Positions 27,050-34,675 of a DNA stretch of 64,000 nucleotides are shown piece by piece; position 1 is the stretch's first letter, and every line of letters starts with the position of its first letter. Under the pieces are notes generated by a model. The model was not told where the DNA came from, ran no database searches, and was given only the letters and a program-made list of their open reading frames with translations. This stretch comes from Roseiarcus sp963809245 (GTDB taxonomy: Bacteria > Pseudomonadota > Alphaproteobacteria > Rhizobiales > Beijerinckiaceae). The stretch is from the NCBI GenBank assembly GCA_963809245.1, contig CAWEIU010000002.1, positions 248,001-312,000 of the forward strand, in the 5' to 3' direction. Both the position numbers and the translations under genes were made by a program.

Positions 27050-27820
27050 ATGCGTATTTTGCTTACCAACGACGACGGCGTCCACGCGCCCGGCCTCAAG
27101 ATCCTCGAGGCGATAGCCCGCCAGTTCTCGGACGACGTCTTCGTCGTCGCGCCTGAGATCGACCAATCCGGCGTCGCCCACTCGCTCTCGCTCAACAATC
27201 CGCTCCGGTTGCGCGAGATCAGCCCGCGGCACTTCGCGGTGCAGGGGACGCCGACCGATTGCGTCATCATGGGCGTTCGCAAGATCATGACCGAGGCCCG
27301 TCCCGATCTGATCCTCTCCGGCGTCAACCGGGGCCAGAACGTCGCCGAGGACGTCACCTATTCCGGCACGATCGCCGCCGCGATGGAGGGCACGCTGCTC
27401 GGCATCCCCTCGATCGCGCTGTCGCAAGCCTTCGATGGCCGCAACGGACGCGAGAACACAAACTGGGAGAGCGCGCAGACCCTGGGGCCCGACGTGATCC
27501 GTCGCGTATTGCGCGTCGGCGTGCCCGAGGGCGTGCTGGTCAACGTCAATTTCCCGGCCTGCGCGGCGGCCGAGGTCGCGGGCGAAGCGATCACCGTTCA
27601 GGGCCGGCGCGACACCGAATTGATGCGCATCGAGGAGCGGCGCGACGGCCGCTCCATTCCCTACTACTGGCTGATGTTCCAGCGCGGCGGTTTTGCGGCC
27701 GGCGCGGGCACCGACATCGAAGCGCTCGCCGCGCGCAAGGTTTCCGTCACGCCGCTGCGGCTCGATCTGACGGACGAGGCGACGCGCCGTCGCTATGAGG
27801 AGGCCTTCCGGGCCGCCTGA
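27050..27820 (+). CDS. surE: 5'-nucleotidase SurE
   Basis: Metal-dependent survival-protein nucleotidase, 256 residues. LLTNDDGVHAPGL at residue 4 supplies the metal-binding DD pair. VVAPEIDQSGVAHSLSL and DLILSGVNRGQNVAEDVTYSGT follow, all hallmark SurE motifs. ATG 27050 with AAAGG upstream; the longer open frame before it overlaps serS and is not SurE sequence. The surE-pcm-nlpD order is conserved in many proteobacteria. Confidence 0.97.
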   Translation: MRILLTNDDGVHAPGLKILEAIARQFSDDVFVVAPEIDQSGVAHSLSLNNPLRLREISPRHFAVQGTPTDCVIMGVRKIMTEARPDLILSGVNRGQNVAEDVTYSGTIAAAMEGTLLGIPSIALSQAFDGRNGRENTNWESAQTLGPDVIRRVLRVGVPEGVLVNVNFPACAAAEVAGEAITVQGRRDTELMRIEERRDGRSIPYYWLMFQRGGFAAGAGTDIEALAARKVSVTPLRLDLTDEATRRRYEEAFRAA

Positions 27821-27836
27821 GCGACGGGGAGTCGCG

Positions 27837-28493
27837 GTGGAGACCTCCGAGGCTGAAGAACGTGTCCAGTTCATGCTGCGGCTGCGTTCGCGCGGCATCA
27901 ACGACCTGCGCTTGCTGCGCGCCCTCGAGCGCGCGCCGCGGGCTCTGTTCATGCCGCAGCGCTACGCCGACGTCGCGTGGCGCGACATGGCCATGCCGAT
28001 CGGCTGCGGCCAGACCGCTCCGCCGCCCTCTATTCTCGCCGCGATGATCCAGGCGCTCTCGCCGGGACCCGACGACCGGGTCCTGGAGATCGGGACGGGC
28101 ACCGGTTACGCCGCCGCCCTGCTCGCGCAGCTCGCCGCCGAAGTCGTCTCGCTCGAGCGCCACCAGAGCCTTGCGCTCGAAGCGGCGGCGCGTCTCGAAA
28201 CCTTCGGGCTCGACAATGTGAGCGCGCAGTGGGGGGATGGCCTCGCCCTCGATCGGGCGAAGGCTCAATACGATCGCATCCTGGTTCACGCGCTGATCGA
28301 GCCGCCGGCGCCGAAGCTGACCGACCTTTTGGCCGAGGGCGGGGCGCTGGTCGCGGCCGTCGTCGACGACGGCTCGGGCTCGCAGCGCATCATGCGACTG
28401 GCCCGCGGCGCCGGGGGACAAATCGAGGCGGAGCTGCACGGTCCGGCGCGAACTTTGACGCCACTGGCCGAGGGGCTGGCGCGGGCGCTTTAG
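27837..28493 (+). CDS. pcm: Protein-L-isoaspartate O-methyltransferase
   Basis: Repairs isoaspartyl residues in aged proteins with S-adenosylmethionine. 218 residues from GTG 27837, chosen because GGGGAG lies 5 bases before it and it follows the surE stop; an in-frame ATG at 27795 inside surE is less likely. Motifs: MPIGCGQTAPPPSILA (with the family's active-site region), VLEIGTGTGYAAALLAQL (SAM loop) and YDRILVHALIEPPAPKL. The usual LxxxIPxG-type end is diverged. Cytoplasmic. Confidence 0.93.
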   Translation: METSEAEERVQFMLRLRSRGINDLRLLRALERAPRALFMPQRYADVAWRDMAMPIGCGQTAPPPSILAAMIQALSPGPDDRVLEIGTGTGYAAALLAQLAAEVVSLERHQSLALEAAARLETFGLDNVSAQWGDGLALDRAKAQYDRILVHALIEPPAPKLTDLLAEGGALVAAVVDDGSGSQRIMRLARGAGGQIEAELHGPARTLTPLAEGLARAL

Positions 28494-28601
28494 GCGGCAA
28501 AACGCCGTAATTGCTCACGAAGGATTTATCTTAAACCATGTCTTAATCTAATCGGCGCAAAGTCGTCGCAAGTCCGGTTGCGTACGAGTGAGTTGAAGCC
28601 G

Positions 28602-29891
28602 ATGAGGAATTTGGCAGCGTTTGACGTCCCGCGATACGCCGCTCGGGCGGCTTTGACAGGCTTGGTGGGTATCTGGCTCTCGGGATGCTCCGCGGACTCG
28701 ACCCGGCTCAGCGAATCTCCATTCTCGAACCCCTTCGCGACCGCGTCGAACGACGGCAGCGCGCCAACGCCGCGAGTTGCCTCCGCGCCGCTGCCGATGC
28801 CGAATGCGGAATATGCGGCGGCCGCTCATCCGAGCCCCGTCGCGGTCGCCTCGCTGCCGCCAGTCGCTCCGGTGACGACGGGCCAGATCAGGAGCGCCCC
28901 GCCGGTCATCCACGAAGCCGCGGGTTCGGCGAACGGCTGGACCGCCATCGGCGGCTCGCCCGTGGTCGTGGCGCAAAGCGACACGCTGGAGACCTTGTCG
29001 CGTCGCTACGGCGTTCCCGCTTCCGCGATGCTGAAGACGAACGGCCTATCCAGCGCGTCCGAAGTTCACGGCGGCATGCATCTGGTCGTCCCCGTCTACA
29101 GCGCCAGCGCGGCCCCGGCCGAGAAGCCGAAGCGCATCGCCGCCGAGGACGTCCCGGAGTCCGCCAAACACAAGGCGAAGACCGCCAAGGAGATCGCCGC
29201 CGAAGATGCGGCTGAGGCCAAACATAAGGCGAAGGCCGCGAAGGAGGTCGCCGAGATCGACGCCGCCACCCGCAAGGCCGAGGCGAAGGCCAAGAAGCAT
29301 GAAGAGGTCGCCAAGGCCGAAGCTGAGGCGGCCCGGTCCAGCAAGGCGAGCGCGCCGACCGCAGTCGCCCAGGCGAAGGCCGAAGCCAAGATCGAAGCGA
29401 GGACGACGACCACGGTCAGGAAGTCGACCGGCGCCGACCCGACGCCGACTGCAAGCGTGCGGGCAACGGAGCCCGCCCCTGCGCAGCCGATTACCGCGGC
29501 GCAGGCCGACGCGGCGGGCGTCGCCCCCGAATTCCGCTGGCCGGCGCGCGGCCGCATCATCGAGGGCTTCAAGGCCGGCGGCAACGACGGCATCAATATC
29601 GCCGTGCCGGAGGGCACTTCGGTCCGTGCGGCGGAGAGCGGCGTCGTCGCCTATGCCGGCAGCGAACTCAAGGGCTACGGCAATTTGGTGCTGATCCGTC
29701 ACCCCAACGGCTACGTGACCGCCTACGCCAACAACGGCGAACTCGACGTCAAGCGCGGCGAGACCGTCAAGCGCGGCCAGGTGATCGCCAAGTCGGGGCA
29801 GAGCGGCAACGTCAACTCGCCCCAGCTACACTTCGAACTGCGCAAGGGTTCGACCCCGGTCGACCCCACCAGTTATCTCGCAGGGCTCTGA
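28602..29891 (+). CDS. NlpD-like lipoprotein, LysM + M23 peptidase domain
   Basis: A cell-envelope protein of 429 residues from ATG 28602. The lipobox LVGIWLSGC is near residue 30. Then comes a LysM domain (VVAQSDTLETLSRRYGVPASAMLKTNGL, residues about 125-165) and a long Ala/Lys/Glu-rich helical stretch (about 180-290). The C-terminal M23 domain (FRWPARGRIIEGF, GINIAVPEGTSVRAAESGVV, LVLIRHPNGYVTAYANN, SPQLHFELRKG) keeps a histidine in LHFELR but lacks the H-x-G-x-D site: GNDGINIA replaces it. This is as in NlpD/EnvC, which activate amidases rather than cut peptidoglycan. Last of the surE-pcm-nlpD operon. Confidence 0.92.
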   Translation: MRNLAAFDVPRYAARAALTGLVGIWLSGCSADSTRLSESPFSNPFATASNDGSAPTPRVASAPLPMPNAEYAAAAHPSPVAVASLPPVAPVTTGQIRSAPPVIHEAAGSANGWTAIGGSPVVVAQSDTLETLSRRYGVPASAMLKTNGLSSASEVHGGMHLVVPVYSASAAPAEKPKRIAAEDVPESAKHKAKTAKEIAAEDAAEAKHKAKAAKEVAEIDAATRKAEAKAKKHEEVAKAEAEAARSSKASAPTAVAQAKAEAKIEARTTTTVRKSTGADPTPTASVRATEPAPAQPITAAQADAAGVAPEFRWPARGRIIEGFKAGGNDGINIAVPEGTSVRAAESGVVAYAGSELKGYGNLVLIRHPNGYVTAYANNGELDVKRGETVKRGQVIAKSGQSGNVNSPQLHFELRKGSTPVDPTSYLAGL

Positions 29892-29991
29892 GCCGAGAGC
29901 GGGATGAAAAAGGTCCAGGCTCCTGTCTGGACGCCTGCGCCGCCCACGGGATGACCGCGAGACACGATTACACTGTGGGACGGCGGCAAAG

Positions 29992-30026
29992 CGGCGGGTC
30001 CAAGGAAAGGCCCGCCGTCTTTTTTT
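29992..30026 (+). terminator. Rho-independent terminator of the surE-pcm-nlpD operon
   Basis: Stem CGGCGGG (29992-29998) with CCCGCCG (30011-30017), a 12-base loop, and a run of seven T's at 30020-30026. An outer GACGGCGG/CCGCCGTC pairing (starting at 29979) is an alternative stem using the same right arm. It ends three bases before the convergent DUF815 gene's stop. Confidence 0.9.
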
Positions 30027-30028
30027 GA

Positions 30029-30916
30029 CTAAGCCCCTTTGGGCTCGAGGCGCCGGCCGAGCCGGCCCGCGAGGTCCTGCGTGAACTGCCAGGCTGTGCG
30101 GCCCGAGCGCGCGCCTCGGGTCGTCGCCCATTCGAGCGCCTCGCGCTCGATCGCGTCGGCTGGGGCGTCGAGGCCGAAATGCTCGGCGTAGCCGCGCACC
30201 ATGGCGAGGTAGTCGTCCTGGCTGCAATGGTGGAAGCCGAGCCAGAGGCCGAAGCGGTCGGACAGCGAGACCTTCTCCTCGACGGCTTCGCCGGGATTGA
30301 TGGCGCTCGAGCGCTCGTTCTCCATCATGTCGCGCGGCAGCAGATGGCGGCGGTTCGACGTCGCATAGAACAGCACGTTGGCGGGCCGCCCTTCGATGCC
30401 GCCTTCGAGCGCCGCCTTCAGCGACTTGTAGGAGGCGTCGCCGCCATCGAAGGAGAGATCGTCGCAGAAGACGATGAAGCGGTAGCGGCTCTCGCGCATC
30501 AGCGCCATCAAGGTCGGCAGGCTTTCGATGTCCTCGCGATGAATCTCGACGAGCTTCAACCGGTCGTCGTCCTTGGCGCGCTCGTTGACCTCGGCGTGCG
30601 ACGCCTTGACGAGCGACGACTTGCCCATGCCGCGCGCGCCCCACAGCAGCGCGTTGTTGGCCGGCAGGCCGCGCGCGAAGCGCTCGGTGTTTTCCAGCAG
30701 CATGTCGCGAACCCGGTCGACGCCGCGCAGCAGCCCGATGTCGACGCGGTTGACGGTCGGTACGGCGACCAGCGCGGCGCGGTCGGCATGCCAGACGAAG
30801 GCGTCGGCGGCGGCGAAGTCGGGCCGCAGTCGGGGAGGAGGGGCGAGGCGATCGAGGGCGTCGGCGATGCGGGCGAGCAAGGCGGCGTCGCCGAGGGCCG
30901 GATTGGAACTGGACAT
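30029..30916 (-). CDS. DUF815 family AAA ATPase
   Basis: A 295-residue cytoplasmic protein. Walker A is LLWGARGMGKSSLVKA around residue 92, Walker B-like FIVFCDDLSFDGGD around 150, sensor LFYATSNRRHLLPRDM around 185, and arginine-finger region SDRFGLWLGFHHC. DUF815 proteins are widespread in Hyphomicrobiales, but their role is not established. Single gene on the minus strand, facing the nlpD terminator. Confidence 0.92.
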   Translation of the reverse strand: MSSSNPALGDAALLARIADALDRLAPPPRLRPDFAAADAFVWHADRAALVAVPTVNRVDIGLLRGVDRVRDMLLENTERFARGLPANNALLWGARGMGKSSLVKASHAEVNERAKDDDRLKLVEIHREDIESLPTLMALMRESRYRFIVFCDDLSFDGGDASYKSLKAALEGGIEGRPANVLFYATSNRRHLLPRDMMENERSSAINPGEAVEEKVSLSDRFGLWLGFHHCSQDDYLAMVRGYAEHFGLDAPADAIEREALEWATTRGARSGRTAWQFTQDLAGRLGRRLEPKGA

Positions 30917-31069
30917 CGGATATCCTGAACGAGGCTAGGGATCGCCGGTGTCGCACAGCTCGACCGCAGGCTTCAACGGAAAGTCGATGCGGGATCGATC
31001 ACGGCTGAGGGTTTGCGCTTATGGGGTCCACCTGCGATCTTCAATTGGCAATCGCGTTGGGGGGATACG

Positions 31070-31660
31070 ATGCGAGCCAATTCGGGGCTAGTGGGGCTGA
31101 TTGCCGCAGCGTTGCTGGCGAGCGGCGCGAGCGCGGCGCAAAACGACTTCGTCGCCCGCTTCATGGGCGCTCCGCCGGGCAAGACGAAGACTTTCGCCTG
31201 CTTCAATCGCGTCTACGATCCCGCCCACCTCGCCGCGCATCCCCTGCAGAACGTGAAGACGATGACGCTGCTGGCAGTCGCAGACCCGGAGGACGCGGAC
31301 TCGATCGATCTGCGCATCGGCGTGACCTTCCGAACCCGCAACGGGACGCTGGAGACGGAGGGGAGTTGCTTTACGGGCCACGTCGAGGGGGAGCCGACCG
31401 ACGCTTCCGGCATCCATTGCAGCGTGGCTTGCGACGGCGGCGCCTTCGAGCTCTCGTTGCGGACCGACGGCGCGGTCAGGCTCGGCATTCCCGCGGGGGC
31501 GCGTTTGTGGAAGCCGGGTTCGGACGATCCGAGCGGCAACGTTCACGGCGCCTTCGGCCCAGACGACAAAGTGTTCCGCCTCGACCGCACCGCGCTGCGG
31601 GACTGCGCGCCTCTCGGCGCCGACAAGGAGGAGAAGGCGGTTCTTTCCCGGGCGCGCTAG
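31070..31660 (+). CDS. Exported hypothetical protein
   Basis: Family not recognised. 196 residues from ATG 31070 (GGGGG site just upstream). The signal peptide is residues 1-23 (LIAAALLASGASAAQ). The mature part contains KTFACFNRVYDPAHLAAHP, a central beta-rich segment (DLRIGVTFRTRNGTLETEG) and five cysteines, two in HCSVACDGG and one each in SCFTGH, FACFN and RDCAPL. This suggests disulfides in the periplasm. It lies 36 bases before a DsrE-family gene with a twin-arginine leader and may be co-transcribed. No function can be assigned. Confidence 0.75.
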   Translation: MRANSGLVGLIAAALLASGASAAQNDFVARFMGAPPGKTKTFACFNRVYDPAHLAAHPLQNVKTMTLLAVADPEDADSIDLRIGVTFRTRNGTLETEGSCFTGHVEGEPTDASGIHCSVACDGGAFELSLRTDGAVRLGIPAGARLWKPGSDDPSGNVHGAFGPDDKVFRLDRTALRDCAPLGADKEEKAVLSRAR

Positions 31661-31696
31661 ACCGCGCCGATTTCGCCGCGCGCTAGGGAGGAAGGC

Positions 31697-32128
31697 ATGG
31701 ACCGCCGCAGTATTTTCAAGGCGACGGCGTTGGCGGGGCTCGGGCTGTTCGCCGCTAGGCGGGCGAGAGCCGACGCGGCTCACGCGAGCCATGTCGTCTA
31801 CCATCTCGTCGACGCGGAGCGCGTCCCGTTGGCGCTCGGCAATCTGCATAACCACATCGCGGGGACCGGCGGGTCGACGCGTTTCGCATTGGTCGCGCTC
31901 GGGCCGGCGCTGCACGTCTTCCGGCGCGACGCCGGCAATCTCGCCGTCGCCGAGGACGTGCGCGATCGCCTCGCCGACGGGGTGTCGTTCTACGCCTGCG
32001 CCAACACGATGGCGGCGCAGAAATGGACGCTCGCCGATCTCTTTCCGGGCTTCGCGCTCGCCGAAAGGGGCGGGGTGGTTCTGCTCGCCGATCTGCAGGC
32101 GCAGGGTTGGGCGTATCTCAGGCCGTGA
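31697..32128 (+). CDS. Exported DsrE-family protein with twin-arginine leader
   Basis: A 143-residue protein. DRRSIFKATALAGLGLFAAR is a textbook twin-arginine signal, ending near ARADA. The mature part matches the DsrE/YchN-like fold: HVVYHLVDAERVPLALGNLH, FALVALGPALHVF, VSFYACANTMAAQKW and GGVVLLADLQAQGWAYLRP. The cysteine in FYACAN sits where the reactive cysteine of DsrE-type sulfur carriers lies. Exported DsrE proteins are common, but their job (sulfur or redox chemistry) is not settled. Preceded by AGGGAGGAAG. Confidence 0.88.
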   Translation: MDRRSIFKATALAGLGLFAARRARADAAHASHVVYHLVDAERVPLALGNLHNHIAGTGGSTRFALVALGPALHVFRRDAGNLAVAEDVRDRLADGVSFYACANTMAAQKWTLADLFPGFALAERGGVVLLADLQAQGWAYLRP

Positions 32129-32211
32129 CGGGCTCTGTGAATCGGCGGCTCACGATGCTATATGACGATTAGCGCGCCGGGCCTTGAACCCGGTGGAAAA
32201 AGAGGCGCTCG

Positions 32212-32592
32212 ATGAAGAATTCTCGTTTCAAGGCGATGACCCTTACCGACGCCGCGGCGGCGCGGGTGCATGAGATCATCGCCAATGCCGACAAGCCGAT
32301 CGCCGGTCTGAGGGTGGGCGTGCGCAACGGCGGCTGCGCCGGCATGTCCTACACGATGGAATTCGCCGAAAGCGTTTCGCCGCTCGACGAGGTCGTCGAG
32401 GACAAGGGGGTCAAGCTGCTGATCGACCCCAAGGCGCTGCTGTTCCTGCTCGGCGCTCAGATGGATTTCAAGGTCGACAAGCTCGCGTCGACCTTCGTTT
32501 TCAAGAACCCGAACGAGACCTCGGCCTGCGGCTGCGGGGAGAGTGTGGCCATCACGCCGGTCGCCCCGGAAGCGCTCGCGGCCCTCGGCTGA
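32212..32592 (+). CDS. A-type Fe-S cluster carrier (IscA/SufA/HesB family)
   Basis: A 126-residue cytoplasmic scaffold/carrier for iron-sulfur clusters. The three ligand cysteines are present: GGCAGMSYTMEF near residue 44 and SACGCGESV near 105. LTDAAAARVHEII and VKLLIDPKALLFLLG are the usual family segments. No other suf or isc gene is adjacent, so this is either an outlying part of the suf system or a separate ErpA-like carrier. The 199 bases after it (32593-32791) hold two weak inverted repeats and no gene. Confidence 0.93.
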   Translation: MKNSRFKAMTLTDAAAARVHEIIANADKPIAGLRVGVRNGGCAGMSYTMEFAESVSPLDEVVEDKGVKLLIDPKALLFLLGAQMDFKVDKLASTFVFKNPNETSACGCGESVAITPVAPEALAALG

Positions 32593-32791
32593 AGCCTTCG
32601 CGGGGTCTGGCGCGTCGACCCAGCTCGAGCCTCATCGCCAACGATACGAGGCAGTCGCGGAGGTCCGAATGCCTCACCTGGTTCCGTGAGGGGGTTCGGC
32701 GCATCGACAGCCGAGTGTCACGATCGGCGGACCGCCTCCCTTCGCTCGCGCTGACGACGAAGGGCCCAGATCAACCTACAGACAATCCGCG

Positions 32792-34315
32792 TTAGTCCTC
32801 GGCGTCCGCATGCACCTTCGGCCGCAACCGGACTGGCCGCAGCAGGAAGCTCGGAACGTGGTCGCCGAGCCCAATGACGGGCGCGTCGGCCTCTTCCTCG
32901 CGGCGTGGCCGCCGACCGGGCGCCGGGCGCGCATCACGCGCCGGACGCGCATCACGCTCAGGGCGCGGGTCCCGTACAGGGCGCGCATCACGCTCCGGGC
33001 GCTCGGGGCGCCCATCACGCGCCGGACGCGCATCACGCTCTGGATTCGCGTCACGCGCCGGGCGCTCGGAGCGCTCCGGTCGAACGCGTTCGCCGTGGGA
33101 ATGCTCGGAGTGACCGCGCGAGCGCCCGTGGCTGCGTCCGCCGCGATCTTCGCGATGGGGCGCGGCCTCGGCGTCCTCATCGACGGCGATGTCCTGGCCG
33201 CCTTGCCACTCGATCTTCTTGTTGATCAGCTTCTCGATGTCTTCGATCGAGCGTTGATCCGAGCGGGTGACGATCGTCACCGCGACGCCCGTCTTGCCGG
33301 CGCGGCCGGTGCGTCCAATCCGGTGGACGTAGTCCTCGGCGTGGTGCGGCGCATCGTAATTGACGACATGGCTGACGTCGGGAATGTCGAGCCCGCGCGC
33401 CGCGACGTCCGAACAGACGAGCAATTGGACCTGGTCGTTGCGGAATGCGTCGAGCGCCGCCATGCGCGTGCGCTGGTCGAGATCGCCATGCAGCGCGCCA
33501 ACGGAGAAGCCGTGCTTCTCGAGCGAGCGATAGACGACCTGCACGTCGCGCTTGCGATTGCAGAAGATGATCGCGTTCTTGAAGTTCTCGGCGCTGCGGA
33601 TGACGCGCCGGAGCGTCGCGCGCTTGTTCTCCGGCGAGACGCCGGATCGCACCAGCGACTGGCTGATGCTCTCGTTGGTCGAAGCGGCGCGCGCCACCTC
33701 GACGCGGATGGGATTGTGCAGGAACGTCTCGGTGAGCCGCGTAATTTCCGGCGGCATGGTCGCCGAGAAGAACAGCGTCTGGCGCGTGAACGGCACCAGC
33801 TTGCAGATGCGCTCGATGTCGGGAATGAAGCCCATGTCGAGCATACGGTCGGCCTCGTCGATCACCAGGATCTCGATGCCGGTGAGCAGGATCTTGCCGC
33901 GGTCGACGAAATCGAGAAGCCGGCCCGGCGTCGCGATCAGCACGTCCGCGCCGCGGGTGATCTTCGCCTCCTGGTCGCCGAAGGAGACGCCGCCGATCAG
34001 CAGCGCCAGATTGAGCTTATGGTTGACGCCGTATTTGCCGAACGCCTCCTCGACCTGGGCCGCCAGCTCGCGGGTCGGCTCGAGGATCAGCGTGCGCGGC
34101 ATACGCGCCCGCGCGCGCCCCTTTTCGAGCAGGGAAAGCATCGGCAGGGTGAAGGCGGCCGTCTTGCCTGTGCCGGTCTGGGCGATGCCCAGCACGTCGC
34201 GCCCTTGCAGAGCGTGCGGAATGGCCTGTTCTTGGATCGGAGTCGGCGTTTCGTAGCCGGACGCTTGGACGGCGTTGAGCACTTTCTCGCTCAGGCCGAG
34301 TTCATGAAATTTCAT
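32792..34315 (-). CDS. DEAD-box RNA helicase, RhlE-like, with Arg/Asp/Pro repeat tail
   Basis: An ATP-dependent RNA helicase of 507 residues. The Q motif is MKFHELGLSEKVLNAVQASG with TPIQEQAIP, motif I AQTGTGKTAAFTLP, PTRELA, DEAD in VIDEADRMLDMGFIP, SAT in FFSATMPPEI, and motif VI in HRIGRTGRAGKTG. After residue 390 the core gives way to a charged tail with a degenerate RDARPARD/RPERPERD repeat that is also visible as repeats in the DNA (about 32927-33075). Such tails bind RNA and are disordered. Likely roles are ribosome assembly or RNA decay. A promoter lies 141 bases upstream, leaving a leader of roughly 130 bases. Confidence 0.93.
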   Translation of the reverse strand: MKFHELGLSEKVLNAVQASGYETPTPIQEQAIPHALQGRDVLGIAQTGTGKTAAFTLPMLSLLEKGRARARMPRTLILEPTRELAAQVEEAFGKYGVNHKLNLALLIGGVSFGDQEAKITRGADVLIATPGRLLDFVDRGKILLTGIEILVIDEADRMLDMGFIPDIERICKLVPFTRQTLFFSATMPPEITRLTETFLHNPIRVEVARAASTNESISQSLVRSGVSPENKRATLRRVIRSAENFKNAIIFCNRKRDVQVVYRSLEKHGFSVGALHGDLDQRTRMAALDAFRNDQVQLLVCSDVAARGLDIPDVSHVVNYDAPHHAEDYVHRIGRTGRAGKTGVAVTIVTRSDQRSIEDIEKLINKKIEWQGGQDIAVDEDAEAAPHREDRGGRSHGRSRGHSEHSHGERVRPERSERPARDANPERDARPARDGRPERPERDARPVRDPRPERDARPARDARPAPGRRPRREEEADAPVIGLGDHVPSFLLRPVRLRPKVHADAED

Positions 34316-34675
34316 CGGTTCTCACAGGGTGAGGCTGTTGGCGGCCCGCATGCCGCCGCTTCGGATAAGCGCGGCTCGTACGGTCGCGCCTGCGCGAGGT
34401 CCGATGTGGGCGCCGCAGGAAGCGGGAGCTTTGAACATGTCCTCGACCGAGGGCCCATATAGTAGAAATTCGGCCAAAGTCAATGAAAGGCGGCGCTCTT
34501 TTCGACTTAAAGCCGCCGGTGCGGAAACGGCGCGACCGGCGCCTGGCCGGCAAGCCAGCCTGGGGCAGGCCAGCCTGGGGAAAGCGAGCGCGACGATTTT
34601 GCCCGCGCCCCGGACGATGGGTTCGTCGTGAGATCCCACGCTTGGGCCTAAAAGCGGAAATCGGATCGGCGTCTG
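34316..34675. other. 360-base intergenic region between helicase and MHYT gene
   Basis: No gene seen. It holds the helicase promoter and leader on the minus strand and a 15-base tandem repeat (GCCAGCCTGGGG at 34554-34565 and 34569-34580). An AT-richer stretch at 34661-34690 runs up to the MHYT-GGDEF-EAL start. No terminator or small RNA can be supported. Confidence 0.5.
34456..34483 (-). promoter_or_regulatory. Candidate helicase promoter
   Basis: Reading the minus strand: TTGACT (34483-34478), 16-base spacer, TATATG (34461-34456). It lies in an AT-rich patch within GC-rich DNA. Confidence 0.6.

Noticed and set aside
32593..32791. Possible terminators between the Fe-S carrier and the helicase
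   Set aside because: Inverted repeats (CCCTTCG/CGAAGGG at 32738-32764; GAGGCA/TGCCTC near 32650-32675) have large loops and no T-run.
32927..33075. CRISPR-like short repeats
   Set aside because: The repeats are degenerate, have no uniform spacers and lie in frame inside the helicase coding sequence.
34554..34580. 15-base tandem repeat (GCCAGCCTGGGG twice)
   Set aside because: Only two copies with no associated element; kept as a note in the intergenic entry.
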